A DNA stretch of 33,682 nt from Dysgonamonadaceae bacterium (GCA_031263685.1 JAISFI010000294.1:1-33682); one strand, 5' to 3'. Numbered from the stretch's first letter, positions 8,629 to 18,470 are shown. Numbers and translations are program-made. Notes: a model not told the origin generated them from the letters alone.

Positions 8629-8701
8629 AGCGGGAAATGGGATTCGAACCCACGACCTGAAGCTTGGGAAGCTTCCGCTCTGCCAACTGAGCTATTACCG
8701 C
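8629..8701 (-). tRNA. tRNA-Gly (anticodon CCC)
   Basis: Minus strand GCGGTAATAGCTCAGTTGGCAGAGCGGAAGCTTCCCAAGCTTCAGGTCGTGGGTTCGAATCCCATTTCCCGC; cloverleaf with anticodon loop TTCCCAA, discriminator T, CCA not encoded. Confidence 0.97.
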
Positions 8702-8718
8702 AGTGTCAAAAAAGTTTG

Positions 8719-8750
8719 CAAACGTAAGAAAAAAATAAAGAATCAGCAAA
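8719..8750 (-). promoter_or_regulatory. Promoter for tRNA-Gly: TTTG, 20 nt, TACGTTTG (minus strand)
   Basis: CAAACGTA at 8719-8726 and CAAA at 8747-8750 on + strand. Confidence 0.7.
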
Positions 8751-8756
8751 TATTAT

Positions 8757-8790
8757 AAAACTAAAAACTAAAAACTAAAAGTTAAAAGTT
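8757..8790. repeat. Short low-complexity tandem repeat (CTAAAAA)n
   Basis: actaaaaactaaaaactaaaagttaaaagtt. Confidence 0.8.
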
Positions 8791-8852
8791 GACTAATGCA
8801 CACAAATACTAAGAATTACGAATTGTCACTGCGCGCATTTAACACAGCCTCT

Positions 8853-11003
8853 TTAAAACTCCAACTCCTTTCCCGTCTTCATTCCGTTTTTCTCCCGGAA
8901 GTCCTGTATTATTTTTAATACTTCCGAACCAAACTGTTTCAGTTTTTTCTCTCCAAATCCGTTGATTTGCAATAGCTCTTTGGAATTGACCGGCAATTTC
9001 TCCAATAAATCCAGTAAGGTTTTTTGCTGTAGTACAATATAAACGGGCATTGCTAATTCTGCCGCTTTCTTCGCCCTCCAGTTCCTCAGCGTTTCGAACA
9101 GTTTGGGATGGATGATGCCGGAAGAAGCCGGAGATGCGCCGCTTGTCGCTTTTCCTTTCTCTTTCTTTATTTTTTTAATCTTTTGAGACTCTGCCAACAT
9201 GGTTTTTGCTTTGACTTTCAAATAGTTCTTGACGTAGAAACCATTGAGTGCATCGACCAGACAGGCGACTTTTACTTCGATTTCTTCCTGCAACTTTTGA
9301 TAATAATCCGTCCACTGTTTTCGGACTTGTTTATTATCTGTTTCGATCGACAAATCTTCGATAAATTCAATGATGATTGCTTGTGTTTTGCCTAAGAAAT
9401 AGGCAGCGCCTTTTTTAATCCTGTCCTGTAACACTTCATTGTTCTCTATTCCATCTTTGAGCAGGTTTTGTATCTGTGCTTTAAACTTTTCGGCAACCGT
9501 AACAACTTCCGTCCGAAATTCCAGTACCATTTTTTCCACCGTTTTTCCTGTTGTTGGAGGAATAGCGCCCGGATTGTCCGTATATACTTTCTGGATGAGA
9601 TAAATCCAACGCTGTACCCTTAAAAAATCAAACAATTCCAATAATAAATACTGCTGATATTCCAGCCGGGCATGTTGTAACAAATCATTCGTTGGCTTAT
9701 TCTCGTCTATCTCGCTCGTAAATTGCTTGACAGTTGTATCGTTAATGATGCTCCTCTCCGATAAAGGGGCGGTCAATACCATTCCTTCCAATGTTCGGCA
9801 ACGGCTCAGCGCAACATATACCTGCCCGTGCGCAAAAGAGGCGTTTGCGTCGATGATTGCATGTTCGAATGTTAAGCCCTGACTTTTGTGTATCGTAATT
9901 GCCCAGGCTGTTTTTAAGGGATATTGCGTGAAACTTCCGATTTTTGTTTCCTTGATTTCTTTGGTTTCTTCCGATATTTCATATCGCATGTTTTCCCATA
10001 TCGCCTGTTCTACGGTAATCGGTTGTGAATCGCCGGCGCACATCACGATGATTTCTTCGCGGGAAATAGAGACTATTTTGCCAATCTTTCCGTTGAAAAA
10101 TAATTTCTCCGGCGAAGCGTCGTTTTTGACAAACATGACTTGTGCACCTTCCTTCAATGTCAATTGATGGTTAGTCGGGTAAGCGTGTTCAGGAAATTCT
10201 CCTTCAATGATGGCGGTAAACGTATAGGGTTTAGTGGACAACTGGCTGATCTTAACCTCATTCATACGTTGTGCCTGATAATTATGAGTGGTCAGGGTGA
10301 TATATCCTTCCGTTTGCCCATCGGAAAAACCGGGAATATACCGTTTGTTCAACGCATCCAACGTGGGTTGATCCATATTGTTTTCCCTGATTTTATTCAA
10401 AATAGCAATGAATGTATCGTCGCTTTGACGATAGACGGTTTTTAACTCTATCCCAATATAATCCGTTTTTTGCAGCGCATGACTGCTGAAGAAATAAGGC
10501 GTTTTATAATGCGGTTGCAGCAAACTCCATTCTTCGTCCTTGATGACGGGCGAAAGCTGTTGCAAATCTCCAATCATCAGTAACTGCACGCCACCGAAAG
10601 GTTGAGTACGATCGCGGAAACGCCGCAACACCGCATCCACACCATCCAGTAAATCTGCCCGTACCATGCTTATTTCATCAATGACCAATAAGTCCAGACT
10701 GCGGAGGATATTGATTTTTTCCTTATTAAAGCGGAATAACTGAAAGTTATCATTTGCCTGTTGATATTCAGGAAGATAAGGCCCTAAACTCAACTGAAAA
10801 AGAGAGTGGACTGTAACTCCTCCTGCATTGATTGCTGCAACTCCGGTCGGTGCGACGACCACCATTCGCTTGGGAGACTGTTCTTTCAAACGATGCAAAA
10901 AAGTAGTCTTTCCCGTACCGGCTTTTCCTGTAAGAAAGATATTTTTGTTGGTGTATTGAACAAAATCAAAAGCAAGTTTTAGTTCCTGGTTGTCTGTAAG
11001 CAT
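8853..11003 (-). CDS. PIF1-like / AAA helicase with C-terminal HRDC-like domain
   Basis: Walker A IFLTGKAGTGKTTFL, Walker B LLVIDEISMV, TIHKSQGLTFEHAIID; C-terminal LLDLLEKLPVNSKELLQINGFGEKKLKQFG. Confidence 0.92.
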   Translation of the reverse strand: MLTDNQELKLAFDFVQYTNKNIFLTGKAGTGKTTFLHRLKEQSPKRMVVVAPTGVAAINAGGVTVHSLFQLSLGPYLPEYQQANDNFQLFRFNKEKINILRSLDLLVIDEISMVRADLLDGVDAVLRRFRDRTQPFGGVQLLMIGDLQQLSPVIKDEEWSLLQPHYKTPYFFSSHALQKTDYIGIELKTVYRQSDDTFIAILNKIRENNMDQPTLDALNKRYIPGFSDGQTEGYITLTTHNYQAQRMNEVKISQLSTKPYTFTAIIEGEFPEHAYPTNHQLTLKEGAQVMFVKNDASPEKLFFNGKIGKIVSISREEIIVMCAGDSQPITVEQAIWENMRYEISEETKEIKETKIGSFTQYPLKTAWAITIHKSQGLTFEHAIIDANASFAHGQVYVALSRCRTLEGMVLTAPLSERSIINDTTVKQFTSEIDENKPTNDLLQHARLEYQQYLLLELFDFLRVQRWIYLIQKVYTDNPGAIPPTTGKTVEKMVLEFRTEVVTVAEKFKAQIQNLLKDGIENNEVLQDRIKKGAAYFLGKTQAIIIEFIEDLSIETDNKQVRKQWTDYYQKLQEEIEVKVACLVDALNGFYVKNYLKVKAKTMLAESQKIKKIKKEKGKATSGASPASSGIIHPKLFETLRNWRAKKAAELAMPVYIVLQQKTLLDLLEKLPVNSKELLQINGFGEKKLKQFGSEVLKIIQDFREKNGMKTGKELEF

Positions 11004-11012
11004 ATTTTTTCT

Positions 11013-12467
11013 TTATCTTTTTACAAGTATTGCATTATAGTAAATCAACTCATCTTCCTTATGAAACTGGATGAGTGTTTCGTAATCTCTGCAACTGTCA
11101 TTGTTAGAAAAATATTCCGGAATAATTTCCTTGTGGGAAACAGGATGTTTATAGATTTCGTCTCCATTCAGGAGGACGGAAACGACTGCATCTGTATTTC
11201 TATTATCGGTATACAGTTTATACAGTGGATTTTTGTCAAATGTATGGCCGGATTTCAGTTGGTGCAAATAATTTTCGATGGATTCTTTGGAGTCGGCAAC
11301 GATCAAATATCCTTTGTAGAGCGTAAAAATATTCCAATCGTTCTTGTCATAGATTTTTCCCAGGCAAGACGTCAGATGTACAGACGGATGCAGTTGAAAA
11401 ATCTTCTCCTCTTTATGCGGATGATTATCTTCACTGTTAATAATTTTAAGGTAAAGGTCTTGATCTTTGTTTTGCAAAACACAGGAAGACAATTCTTTCA
11501 GGAAGTCTTCCCGGTTTATCAATTCCACACAGATGGCCTTGTGGACAGAAGATGCAGTATCGGTATAGTAAACCAGGGAAACATCTCCCGTAGCATGTCG
11601 CAGTAACAAAGAATCTTTTTTGATTTCGTTTACGTGAAGCTGATCGTAACTTGTGTTGCTGTAAATGATTCCGGAGGCTGTTCCCGGTATGAGTTCCGGA
11701 TTGAGTTCGTGACCTCCGGGTGTCAGGTTAAATGTCTCGTACAATTCTTTGGGAGAGTAGGCCGGCAACAGGCATCCGTCCAGCCAATAGTTTCCATTAT
11801 TATAAGATATGTCGAAAGCAAACCAGTCATTTTTTTTGAAGAAACAGGATGCTAAAGATTTTTCTCCCGATATTTTTAATAACATGTTGAAAGAATCGCT
11901 GTTTCTTACGGTTTCTTTTGCTCCACTTGTGTCTAATACACTGTAAATCATTTTTTTACTAAAACTTCCAACAAAAGCGCCCTGATAGTAGGCAAAACAG
12001 AAGAAACGATTTTCGGCAGTCAGATAAGCAAAAATGGTGGTGTTTCTGTAAAGTTCTTTTTGGGGAGCAAATAAAAATTCCTGATTTTTAATTCTTGTTT
12101 CTTCCCATTCCCGAATCTTCTGCGGCGTAGATCGATAGAGAATCAAGTCGTCGTCATCCTTGAAAGAGAGAATAATTTCATTGCCTCCGGAAATATTGGC
12201 ATTACTCTGACATTCTGTATATACGGACTTTGCCACCTGAAAACAGGAAGGGTCTTTAAATAAAGCACTCGGAAAAAGTTCCGTTAAGTTTTGGGGATCG
12301 TGAGAGTAGAACAAAATATCATTCTCGGAAGGAACCAGACTGAACAGGTCTGCATGGTAAACTTCTTCATTAAACTTCAGTTTGATAAATGCATAAACAC
12401 CTATGGCTATGATACTTCCAACTACGATAGAAATAAAAATAACTCTCAATACTTTTTTTGTTTGCAT
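11013..12467 (-). CDS. Membrane-anchored hypothetical protein (DUF3352-like appearance)
   Basis: N-terminal TM helix then a large extracytoplasmic region; start at ATG 12467 (MQTKKVL) or 12476. Confidence 0.6.
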   Translation of the reverse strand: MQTKKVLRVIFISIVVGSIIAIGVYAFIKLKFNEEVYHADLFSLVPSENDILFYSHDPQNLTELFPSALFKDPSCFQVAKSVYTECQSNANISGGNEIILSFKDDDDLILYRSTPQKIREWEETRIKNQEFLFAPQKELYRNTTIFAYLTAENRFFCFAYYQGAFVGSFSKKMIYSVLDTSGAKETVRNSDSFNMLLKISGEKSLASCFFKKNDWFAFDISYNNGNYWLDGCLLPAYSPKELYETFNLTPGGHELNPELIPGTASGIIYSNTSYDQLHVNEIKKDSLLLRHATGDVSLVYYTDTASSVHKAICVELINREDFLKELSSCVLQNKDQDLYLKIINSEDNHPHKEEKIFQLHPSVHLTSCLGKIYDKNDWNIFTLYKGYLIVADSKESIENYLHQLKSGHTFDKNPLYKLYTDNRNTDAVVSVLLNGDEIYKHPVSHKEIIPEYFSNNDSCRDYETLIQFHKEDELIYYNAILVKR

Positions 12468-12492
12468 AAATTCCAAAAGAAAACTACATTTG
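12457..12492 (+). promoter_or_regulatory. Promoter for the GldF/GldG-like gene: TTTG (12461-12464), 20 nt, TACATTTG (12485-12492)
   Basis: Matches Bacteroidota -33/-7 consensus and spacing. Confidence 0.7.
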
Positions 12493-12496
12493 TACG

Positions 12497-12527
12497 CAAA
12501 TGTACTATAATGATTTTGTTGTACAAA
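12497..12527 (-). promoter_or_regulatory. Divergent promoter for the 11013-12467 gene: TTTG, 19 nt, TACATTTG (minus strand)
   Basis: CAAATGTA 12497-12504 and CAAA 12524-12527 on + strand. Confidence 0.7.
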
Positions 12528-14891
12528 GAAATTAAGTCTTTTTTTAATACATCCGTAGGATTGTTTTTTCTTTTGAGCTTTCTGCTGGTGGCCGGTTTGC
12601 TGTTATGGTCAGTGCCTGGGGCGTATCATATTCCGGGAAGCACATACGCTTCTCTGGATAATTTTTTTGCACTGCTTCCGGTATTGTTAAGTGTGCTGAT
12701 TCCTGTTTTTTCCATCAACATATTTTCGGGAGAAAAAAAACACCGGACATTGGAGTTGCTGCTGACCCGGCCGATAAGAATATCCGGCATTGTCGCGGCG
12801 AAGACACTGGCGATATTTCTGATCGTCCTGTTAACATTTCTGTTGTCTTTAAGCTATTTGTTTACAATATCTTATTTTGCTATTCCGCAAGGGAATGTTG
12901 ATTGGGGCGCCATTGGTGGAGCTTATTTCGGATTCCTGTTTTTGTCGTTGACATTCGTGTCGATTACAGTCCTGGCATCGTCCCTGACGTCCAATCAGGT
13001 GATGGCTTTTATTGTTGCTCTGTTTGCCTGTGTTGGAAGTTATTATGGTTTTGAGTTATTGTCTTTGCTGTTTGCATCCGGAGAGACTCAATTGTTTATC
13101 AAGAAGTTTGGTTTATTCTCCCATGTCGTTTCCATGCAGCGGGGCGTGATTGACAGTCGGGATCTGGTCGCATTGCTTTCCCTGTCGGCTTGCTGTTTTA
13201 CGCTAACCTGCGGGTTGTTATCTGTTGGAAAACGTAAGAAAATGTTATGGGGAGCTGTCTTGATATTATTGTTGCCAAACATGTTGAGCGCCAACTTTCA
13301 TTTCCGTTGGGATTTAACGAGCGAAAAAAGATATACGCTCAGTGAACAGAGCGGGTCAATTTTGAAAGCGTTGAAAGAACCGCTGACTGTAGAAATCTAC
13401 CTGGACGGAGCGTTAAATGCCGGATTTACCCGCCTGAAAGAAGCAACTGTAGCAATGCTGTCCGAATTTTCGCTCATTACTCCGGTCAACCTCCAAGTTC
13501 GGATGATTGATCCGTATCAGTCGAAAGAGCCGGATTTTATTTCACACCTGGCTGAAGCCGGTATCAAGGGAATTGCCGTCAATGAGCGTGACATGACCGG
13601 AAAAGTGACGCAAAAAATAGTTTTTCCCTATCTGAAAATTACGGATGGAGAAGCCGCCCTCGTCGTTCCGCTGCTCATTCATTCTCCTTATAAATCCGGC
13701 GAGGAGAATTTGAATACTTCGATTGAAAATATTGAATATCAGCTAATCAGCAATATATACAGATGGACGGAAAAGCGGCAAAGAAAAATTGCTTTCCTTG
13801 AAGGACATGCCGAATTTGCAGACATGGAAATCGGAGATGTTACCGAAATGCTCAGCCACTATTATCAAATAGACCGGGGACAATTATCGAATGATATTCA
13901 CCAACTGTCCGACTATGATTGTGTTATCCTTGCGGGGCCGCAAATGCCATTCTCGGAACAGGAAAAGTTTATACTGGATCAATATCTGATGAAAGGCGGT
14001 ACTTTGCTGTTTCTCGTCAACGGCGTTAAATTGCTGCCGGATCAATTGGCAGCGACCGGCCAGACACCCAGCATGGTCAATGATGTCCATTTGGACGACA
14101 TGCTTTTTACTTATGGTATTCGTATCAATCCCGTTTTGGTCGAAGATTTGCAATGCCTGAATATTCCGGTTAAAACCGAATTGAGTGCAAGTGAAAGCGA
14201 CTTCCAACCGCTTCCCTGGCATTTTGCGCCGGTCTTGTATCCGGCAAACAACCATCCGGTAAGCAAAGATCTGATGCTCATTAAGTCGGAATTTGTCAGT
14301 AGCCTGAGTTTTGTCGGTCAACGGGTAAATCTTCAACAGATACCATTATTATATACATCTGGTCAGAGTCATTTGGTGCCGGTTCCGGATATGATTACAT
14401 TCCGATCGCCGGAAGAAGCACACGATGCTTCCCGTTTCACGGCGCAGCAAGTGATGGTCGCCGCCCTGCTGGAAGGGAAATTTACCTCCGTCTTTAATCA
14501 CCGTTCCGTTCCGGAAGGAATTGATGCACCGGAGATAATGCAGGAAAGTGTCCCGACCAAAATCATCGTAGCCGGAACGGAAGAAATCATCCGAAATGAT
14601 GTGGAACGTACAGCATCCGGCGAGAAACTTCTCCCTGCCGGATACGATAAATATATGGATATTCAGTTCGGCAACAGGGAATTTATGCTGAATGCCGTTA
14701 ACTACCTGACTGATAATGAAGGATTAATGAATCTGAAAGATAAACATCTAAAAATAAGACTTTTAGATAAAAATCGTTTGCAGCAGGCAGGATCTTTGCC
14801 GATCTGGATAAATGCCGTCTGTCCGTTAGCATTTATATCGGCCTTATTTCTAATTAATTATCGAACCCGGAGAAAAAAGTATTTTAAATAA
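12510..14891 (+). CDS. GldF-GldG fusion-like protein (ABC-2 type permease plus Gldg family domain)
   Basis: N-terminal multi-TM ABC-2 permease (GEKKHRTLELLLTRPIRISGIVAAKTLA) then GldG-like region (RWDLTSEKRYTLSEQSGSILKALKEPLTVEIYLDG) and a C-terminal TM; start reset to ATG 12510. Confidence 0.88.
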   Translation: MILLYKEIKSFFNTSVGLFFLLSFLLVAGLLLWSVPGAYHIPGSTYASLDNFFALLPVLLSVLIPVFSINIFSGEKKHRTLELLLTRPIRISGIVAAKTLAIFLIVLLTFLLSLSYLFTISYFAIPQGNVDWGAIGGAYFGFLFLSLTFVSITVLASSLTSNQVMAFIVALFACVGSYYGFELLSLLFASGETQLFIKKFGLFSHVVSMQRGVIDSRDLVALLSLSACCFTLTCGLLSVGKRKKMLWGAVLILLLPNMLSANFHFRWDLTSEKRYTLSEQSGSILKALKEPLTVEIYLDGALNAGFTRLKEATVAMLSEFSLITPVNLQVRMIDPYQSKEPDFISHLAEAGIKGIAVNERDMTGKVTQKIVFPYLKITDGEAALVVPLLIHSPYKSGEENLNTSIENIEYQLISNIYRWTEKRQRKIAFLEGHAEFADMEIGDVTEMLSHYYQIDRGQLSNDIHQLSDYDCVILAGPQMPFSEQEKFILDQYLMKGGTLLFLVNGVKLLPDQLAATGQTPSMVNDVHLDDMLFTYGIRINPVLVEDLQCLNIPVKTELSASESDFQPLPWHFAPVLYPANNHPVSKDLMLIKSEFVSSLSFVGQRVNLQQIPLLYTSGQSHLVPVPDMITFRSPEEAHDASRFTAQQVMVAALLEGKFTSVFNHRSVPEGIDAPEIMQESVPTKIIVAGTEEIIRNDVERTASGEKLLPAGYDKYMDIQFGNREFMLNAVNYLTDNEGLMNLKDKHLKIRLLDKNRLQQAGSLPIWINAVCPLAFISALFLINYRTRRKKYFK

Positions 14892-14895
14892 AGTA

Positions 14896-14925
14896 TTGGA
14901 AATCCATAGATTTTCCTTACATTTG
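14896..14925 (+). promoter_or_regulatory. dnaN promoter: TTG, 19 nt, TACATTTG
   Basis: TTG 14896-14898; TACATTTG 14918-14925. Confidence 0.65.
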
Positions 14926-14975
14926 CTGCCCATTCTTTTATAGGAACGCATATAATAAAATAAAACAAATACATT

Positions 14976-16097
14976 ATGAGATTCGTAGTATCCTGTACAT
15001 CTTTATTAAGCCATCTACAGATAGTTGGCCGAGTGATTGCTTCTAAAACTTCCATTCCTATGCTGGAAAGTTTTCTTTTCGACTTGAAAGGAACTCAATT
15101 AACCATTACAGCCTCAGATACGGAAACCCGTATGGTTACTTCCATTCAGGTGAGTGACACCAACGGAGACGGTACGGTTGCCATCGTTGCCCGTAACCTC
15201 CTGGATTCTCTCAAAGAGCTGCCGGAACAGCCCATTACTTTCGAGATTGACGAAAACAAAGGAATTGTTATTCTCTATGAAAATGGAAAATATAATTTTA
15301 TCGGCGCAGCAGGAGATGATTACCCGCAATTCAAATCATTGAAAGACGGTGCAGCAGAATTGATCATCCCTTCGTTGGTACTTTCTTCGGGAATTAACCA
15401 TGCTTTATTTGCTACAGCAGACGATGAATTGCGTCCTGTGATGAATGGCGTATTCCTGGATATATCGGAAGATAATATTATTTTCGTTGCTTCCGACGGA
15501 CATAAACTGGTGCGTTATAAAACATTCGAAGCGAAAGGATCGGAACGTTCGTCCTTTATTCTTCCTAAAAAACCGGCCAATTTGCTGAAAGCTATTCTGC
15601 CTAAAGAATCCGGAGAATGTAAAATCCTCTTCGACGACAGCAACGCTTATTTTACGCTGGAAAATTTCCAGTTAAGTTGTCGGTTGATAGATGGTCGTTA
15701 TCCGAATTACAATGCGGTCATTCCACAGGACAATCCGCATAAAGTGACGATTGACAGGTTATTATTTACCAATGCACTGAAACGGGTGGCTATCTTCTCC
15801 AATCCCTCCAGCAGTTTGGTAAAACTTCAACTTACGGCCAATCAAATCGTTGTTTCTGCTCAAGACATTGATTACTCCACTTCTGCTGAAGAAACAATTG
15901 CCTGTGTATACAACGGAGACGATATGAATATTGGCTTCAAAGGAACTTTCCTGATTGAAATACTCTCCAACGCACCTTCATCGGAAATCATACTGGAATT
16001 GGCCGATCCTTCCCGCGCCGGACTGATACTTCCTTCCGAAGACGAAGCGAACGAAGAACTCCTGATGCTGTTAATGCCAATGATGCTGAACGAATGA
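14976..16097 (+). CDS. dnaN: DNA polymerase III subunit beta (sliding clamp)
   Basis: 373 aa; clamp-type sequence throughout (ELRPVMNGVFLDI, SDGHKLVRYK) and C-terminal LLMLLMPMML. Confidence 0.96.
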   Translation: MRFVVSCTSLLSHLQIVGRVIASKTSIPMLESFLFDLKGTQLTITASDTETRMVTSIQVSDTNGDGTVAIVARNLLDSLKELPEQPITFEIDENKGIVILYENGKYNFIGAAGDDYPQFKSLKDGAAELIIPSLVLSSGINHALFATADDELRPVMNGVFLDISEDNIIFVASDGHKLVRYKTFEAKGSERSSFILPKKPANLLKAILPKESGECKILFDDSNAYFTLENFQLSCRLIDGRYPNYNAVIPQDNPHKVTIDRLLFTNALKRVAIFSNPSSSLVKLQLTANQIVVSAQDIDYSTSAEETIACVYNGDDMNIGFKGTFLIEILSNAPSSEIILELADPSRAGLILPSEDEANEELLMLLMPMMLNE

Positions 16098-16105
16098 TCT
16101 GATAT

Positions 16106-16876
16106 ATGGAATTAAACCTTAGAAATCCATTGGTATTCTTCGATTTGGAAACCACGGGTACCAATGTTGTATCCGATCGTATTGTCGAAATATCGTACTT
16201 GAAAGTCTATCCTAATGGCAAGGAAGAATGTAAAACACGGCGAATCAATCCGGAAATGCCCATTCCCGCGGAAGCAACAGCTATACACGGAATCTCGGAC
16301 GATGACGTAAAGGACTGTCCCACTTTCAGGGAAATAGCCAAGTCTTTGGCCACACATATTGAAGGATGCGACTTGGCAGGATACAATTCCAACCGGTTCG
16401 ACATCCCGTTGCTGGTCGAAGAATTTCTACGGGTGGACGTGGATGTGGATTTTCACAACCGAAAGTTTGTGGACGTACAAACGATTTTCCACAAAAAAGA
16501 GCAACGTACGCTTTCGGCCGCTTTCAAATTCTACTGTAACAAAAATCTGGAAGACGCCCACAGTGCGGAAGCCGATACAAAAGCTACCTACGAAGTACTG
16601 AAAGCTCAGTTAGACCGCTATGAGGATTTGAAAAACGACATAGAATATCTGTCCGATTTTTCTTCTTTCTCCAACAATGTCGACTTTTCCGGACGTATTA
16701 TATACAACGAGAAAAAAGAAGAAGTCATCAATTTCGGAAAACACAAAGGGCGTTTGGTGGCCGAAGTGCTGAAATCGGATCCTGGCTATTACGGCTGGAT
16801 TATGCAGGGAGATTTTTCGCTTCACACCAAAAAAGTCCTTACAAATATCCGTTTGAGAGGGCTTACCGGAAAATAA
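16106..16876 (+). CDS. 3'-5' exonuclease, DEDDh type (DnaQ-like)
   Basis: VFFDLETTGTNVVSDRIVEI, GYNSNRFDIPLLVEEF, AHSAEADTKATYEVL. Confidence 0.92.
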   Translation: MELNLRNPLVFFDLETTGTNVVSDRIVEISYLKVYPNGKEECKTRRINPEMPIPAEATAIHGISDDDVKDCPTFREIAKSLATHIEGCDLAGYNSNRFDIPLLVEEFLRVDVDVDFHNRKFVDVQTIFHKKEQRTLSAAFKFYCNKNLEDAHSAEADTKATYEVLKAQLDRYEDLKNDIEYLSDFSSFSNNVDFSGRIIYNEKKEEVINFGKHKGRLVAEVLKSDPGYYGWIMQGDFSLHTKKVLTNIRLRGLTGK

Positions 16877-16928
16877 TCGCTACATTCAACAAGACAGAAT
16901 ACTCTGTAAAGAGTTAATACTAATAGTT

Positions 16929-18470
16929 ATGAAATATACATTTAATCTGCGCACGCTGTGGATGTGCCTTTGTTTGTTTTTAGCTGTTCAGCTTGCAGCG
17001 CAAACGGCCGAAAGTTCCCGAATCCCCTTAAAGCATGGTGCGCATCGTACCGGTAAACGTGCCGATGCCGACATGCAGCGCTGGCGCGAATACGGATTAG
17101 GTCAGTTCATCCACTGGGGAGTGTATGCTATTCCCGGCGGACAATGGAACGGAAAAACAAGTACTTATGCGGCAGAATGGTTTCGGTCGTCGGGATTAAT
17201 TACCAGGCAGGAATACGATAATCTGTATAAACAGTTCAACCCTACGGATTTTAATGCCGTGCAATGGGCGAAACAAGCCAAACAGATGGGCGCCAAGTAC
17301 ATGATTTTCACGACCAAACATCACGATGGATTTTGCATGTGGCCCAGTAAATATACCGATTATACCATCGCAAACACTCCTTACCAAAAAGATATTGTTC
17401 GGGAAATTGTAGATGCCTACAATGCCGAAAGTATAGATGTGTATCTTTATTTCTCCATTATAGACTGGAGTCATCCCGGCTATCAGGCTGGCGCCGGGAT
17501 TACAAACGACGATCGACTTAATTGGGCGGGATATACAGCAATCCCGGACGAGAAGGATAAAGCCCGTTATGAAACATTTAAAGAATTTACACGCAACCAG
17601 TTGATAGAGCTTTTGACGAATTATCCAACACTCAAAGGGCTTTGGTTTGACGGTTCTTGGGATGGTGCCTGGATGAAAGAGGCTGCATGGGTTGACGATT
17701 TGGGTAAGGAGTTGAGTGAAATGCATCCCGGACTGATTATCGGCAGCCGTTTCAGAGCGGACGAGAACGGCAAACGCCACGTGGATACAAATGGAGACTT
17801 GATAGATGATTACGACCAACGTTTTGAACGTAACCTGCCCAATACCCTCGCCGAAACAGGAGGCAATGATTGGGATTGCGTCATGACGATTCCCGAAAAT
17901 CAATGGGGATATCATCGTGACTGGTCGCTGAGTTACCTCAAAACTCCTTTCGACTTGATAGAGATGATGGTAAAAGCCAATTCCCTGGACGGTAACTTTG
18001 TGATTAATTTCGGTCCCGATGGAAATGGCAATATCAGAAAAGAAGAAGCAGATATTGCCCAACAAATCGGCAATTGGATGACGATCAACGGTGATGCAGT
18101 CTATGGTGCTCATCATTCCATGCTCGAAAAGCAGGACTGGGGATATGCCACTCAAAAAGGAAATAACATCTATTTGACCGTATTAAATGTGCGGACAAAC
18201 AATCAAATACGGGTAAAAATCCCCAAAAGCAACAATAAGGACAAAGTTTTCGTTATCGACAAAACCGAATTTATAGCTACGAAGCAAGCCGCTAAAATCA
18301 AAGACGGAGGCAAGTCGAACTCCTATTACCGGGATAAATTCGGTTCTTCCTATTATGACATCATCATTCCCGAAAAAATCAGGAAACAACCTCTCCCTTT
18401 TGTAATTCTTCTGCAACTGAAAGAGGTCGACAAAAAAGATTTGGAGGCTTACCAGCAAGCATTAACCTAA
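16929..18470 (+). CDS. Alpha-L-fucosidase (GH29-type), secreted
   Basis: Signal peptide; REYGLGQFIHWGVYAIPGGQW, KYMIFTTKHHDGFCMWPSKYTDY, nucleophile region LKGLWFDGSWDGAW. Confidence 0.93.
   Translation: MKYTFNLRTLWMCLCLFLAVQLAAQTAESSRIPLKHGAHRTGKRADADMQRWREYGLGQFIHWGVYAIPGGQWNGKTSTYAAEWFRSSGLITRQEYDNLYKQFNPTDFNAVQWAKQAKQMGAKYMIFTTKHHDGFCMWPSKYTDYTIANTPYQKDIVREIVDAYNAESIDVYLYFSIIDWSHPGYQAGAGITNDDRLNWAGYTAIPDEKDKARYETFKEFTRNQLIELLTNYPTLKGLWFDGSWDGAWMKEAAWVDDLGKELSEMHPGLIIGSRFRADENGKRHVDTNGDLIDDYDQRFERNLPNTLAETGGNDWDCVMTIPENQWGYHRDWSLSYLKTPFDLIEMMVKANSLDGNFVINFGPDGNGNIRKEEADIAQQIGNWMTINGDAVYGAHHSMLEKQDWGYATQKGNNIYLTVLNVRTNNQIRVKIPKSNNKDKVFVIDKTEFIATKQAAKIKDGGKSNSYYRDKFGSSYYDIIIPEKIRKQPLPFVILLQLKEVDKKDLEAYQQALT

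Noticed and set aside
8513-8749. 78-aa minus ORF (VIAQLAERKLPKLQVVGSNPISRS)
   Set aside because: Sense translation of the tRNA-Gly gene, not a protein.
8291-8758. 155-aa + strand ORF ending GNGIRTHDLKLGKLPLCQLSYYR
   Set aside because: It is a translation of the antisense of tRNA-Gly plus antisense glnS, a well-known class of false protein.
8757-8790. (CTAAAAA)n tract as a functional array
   Set aside because: Short A-rich low-complexity sequence with no dyad or phasing; more likely slippage.
17196-18155. 319-aa minus ORF opposite the fucosidase
   Set aside because: Antisense shadow of a well-conserved GH29 frame.
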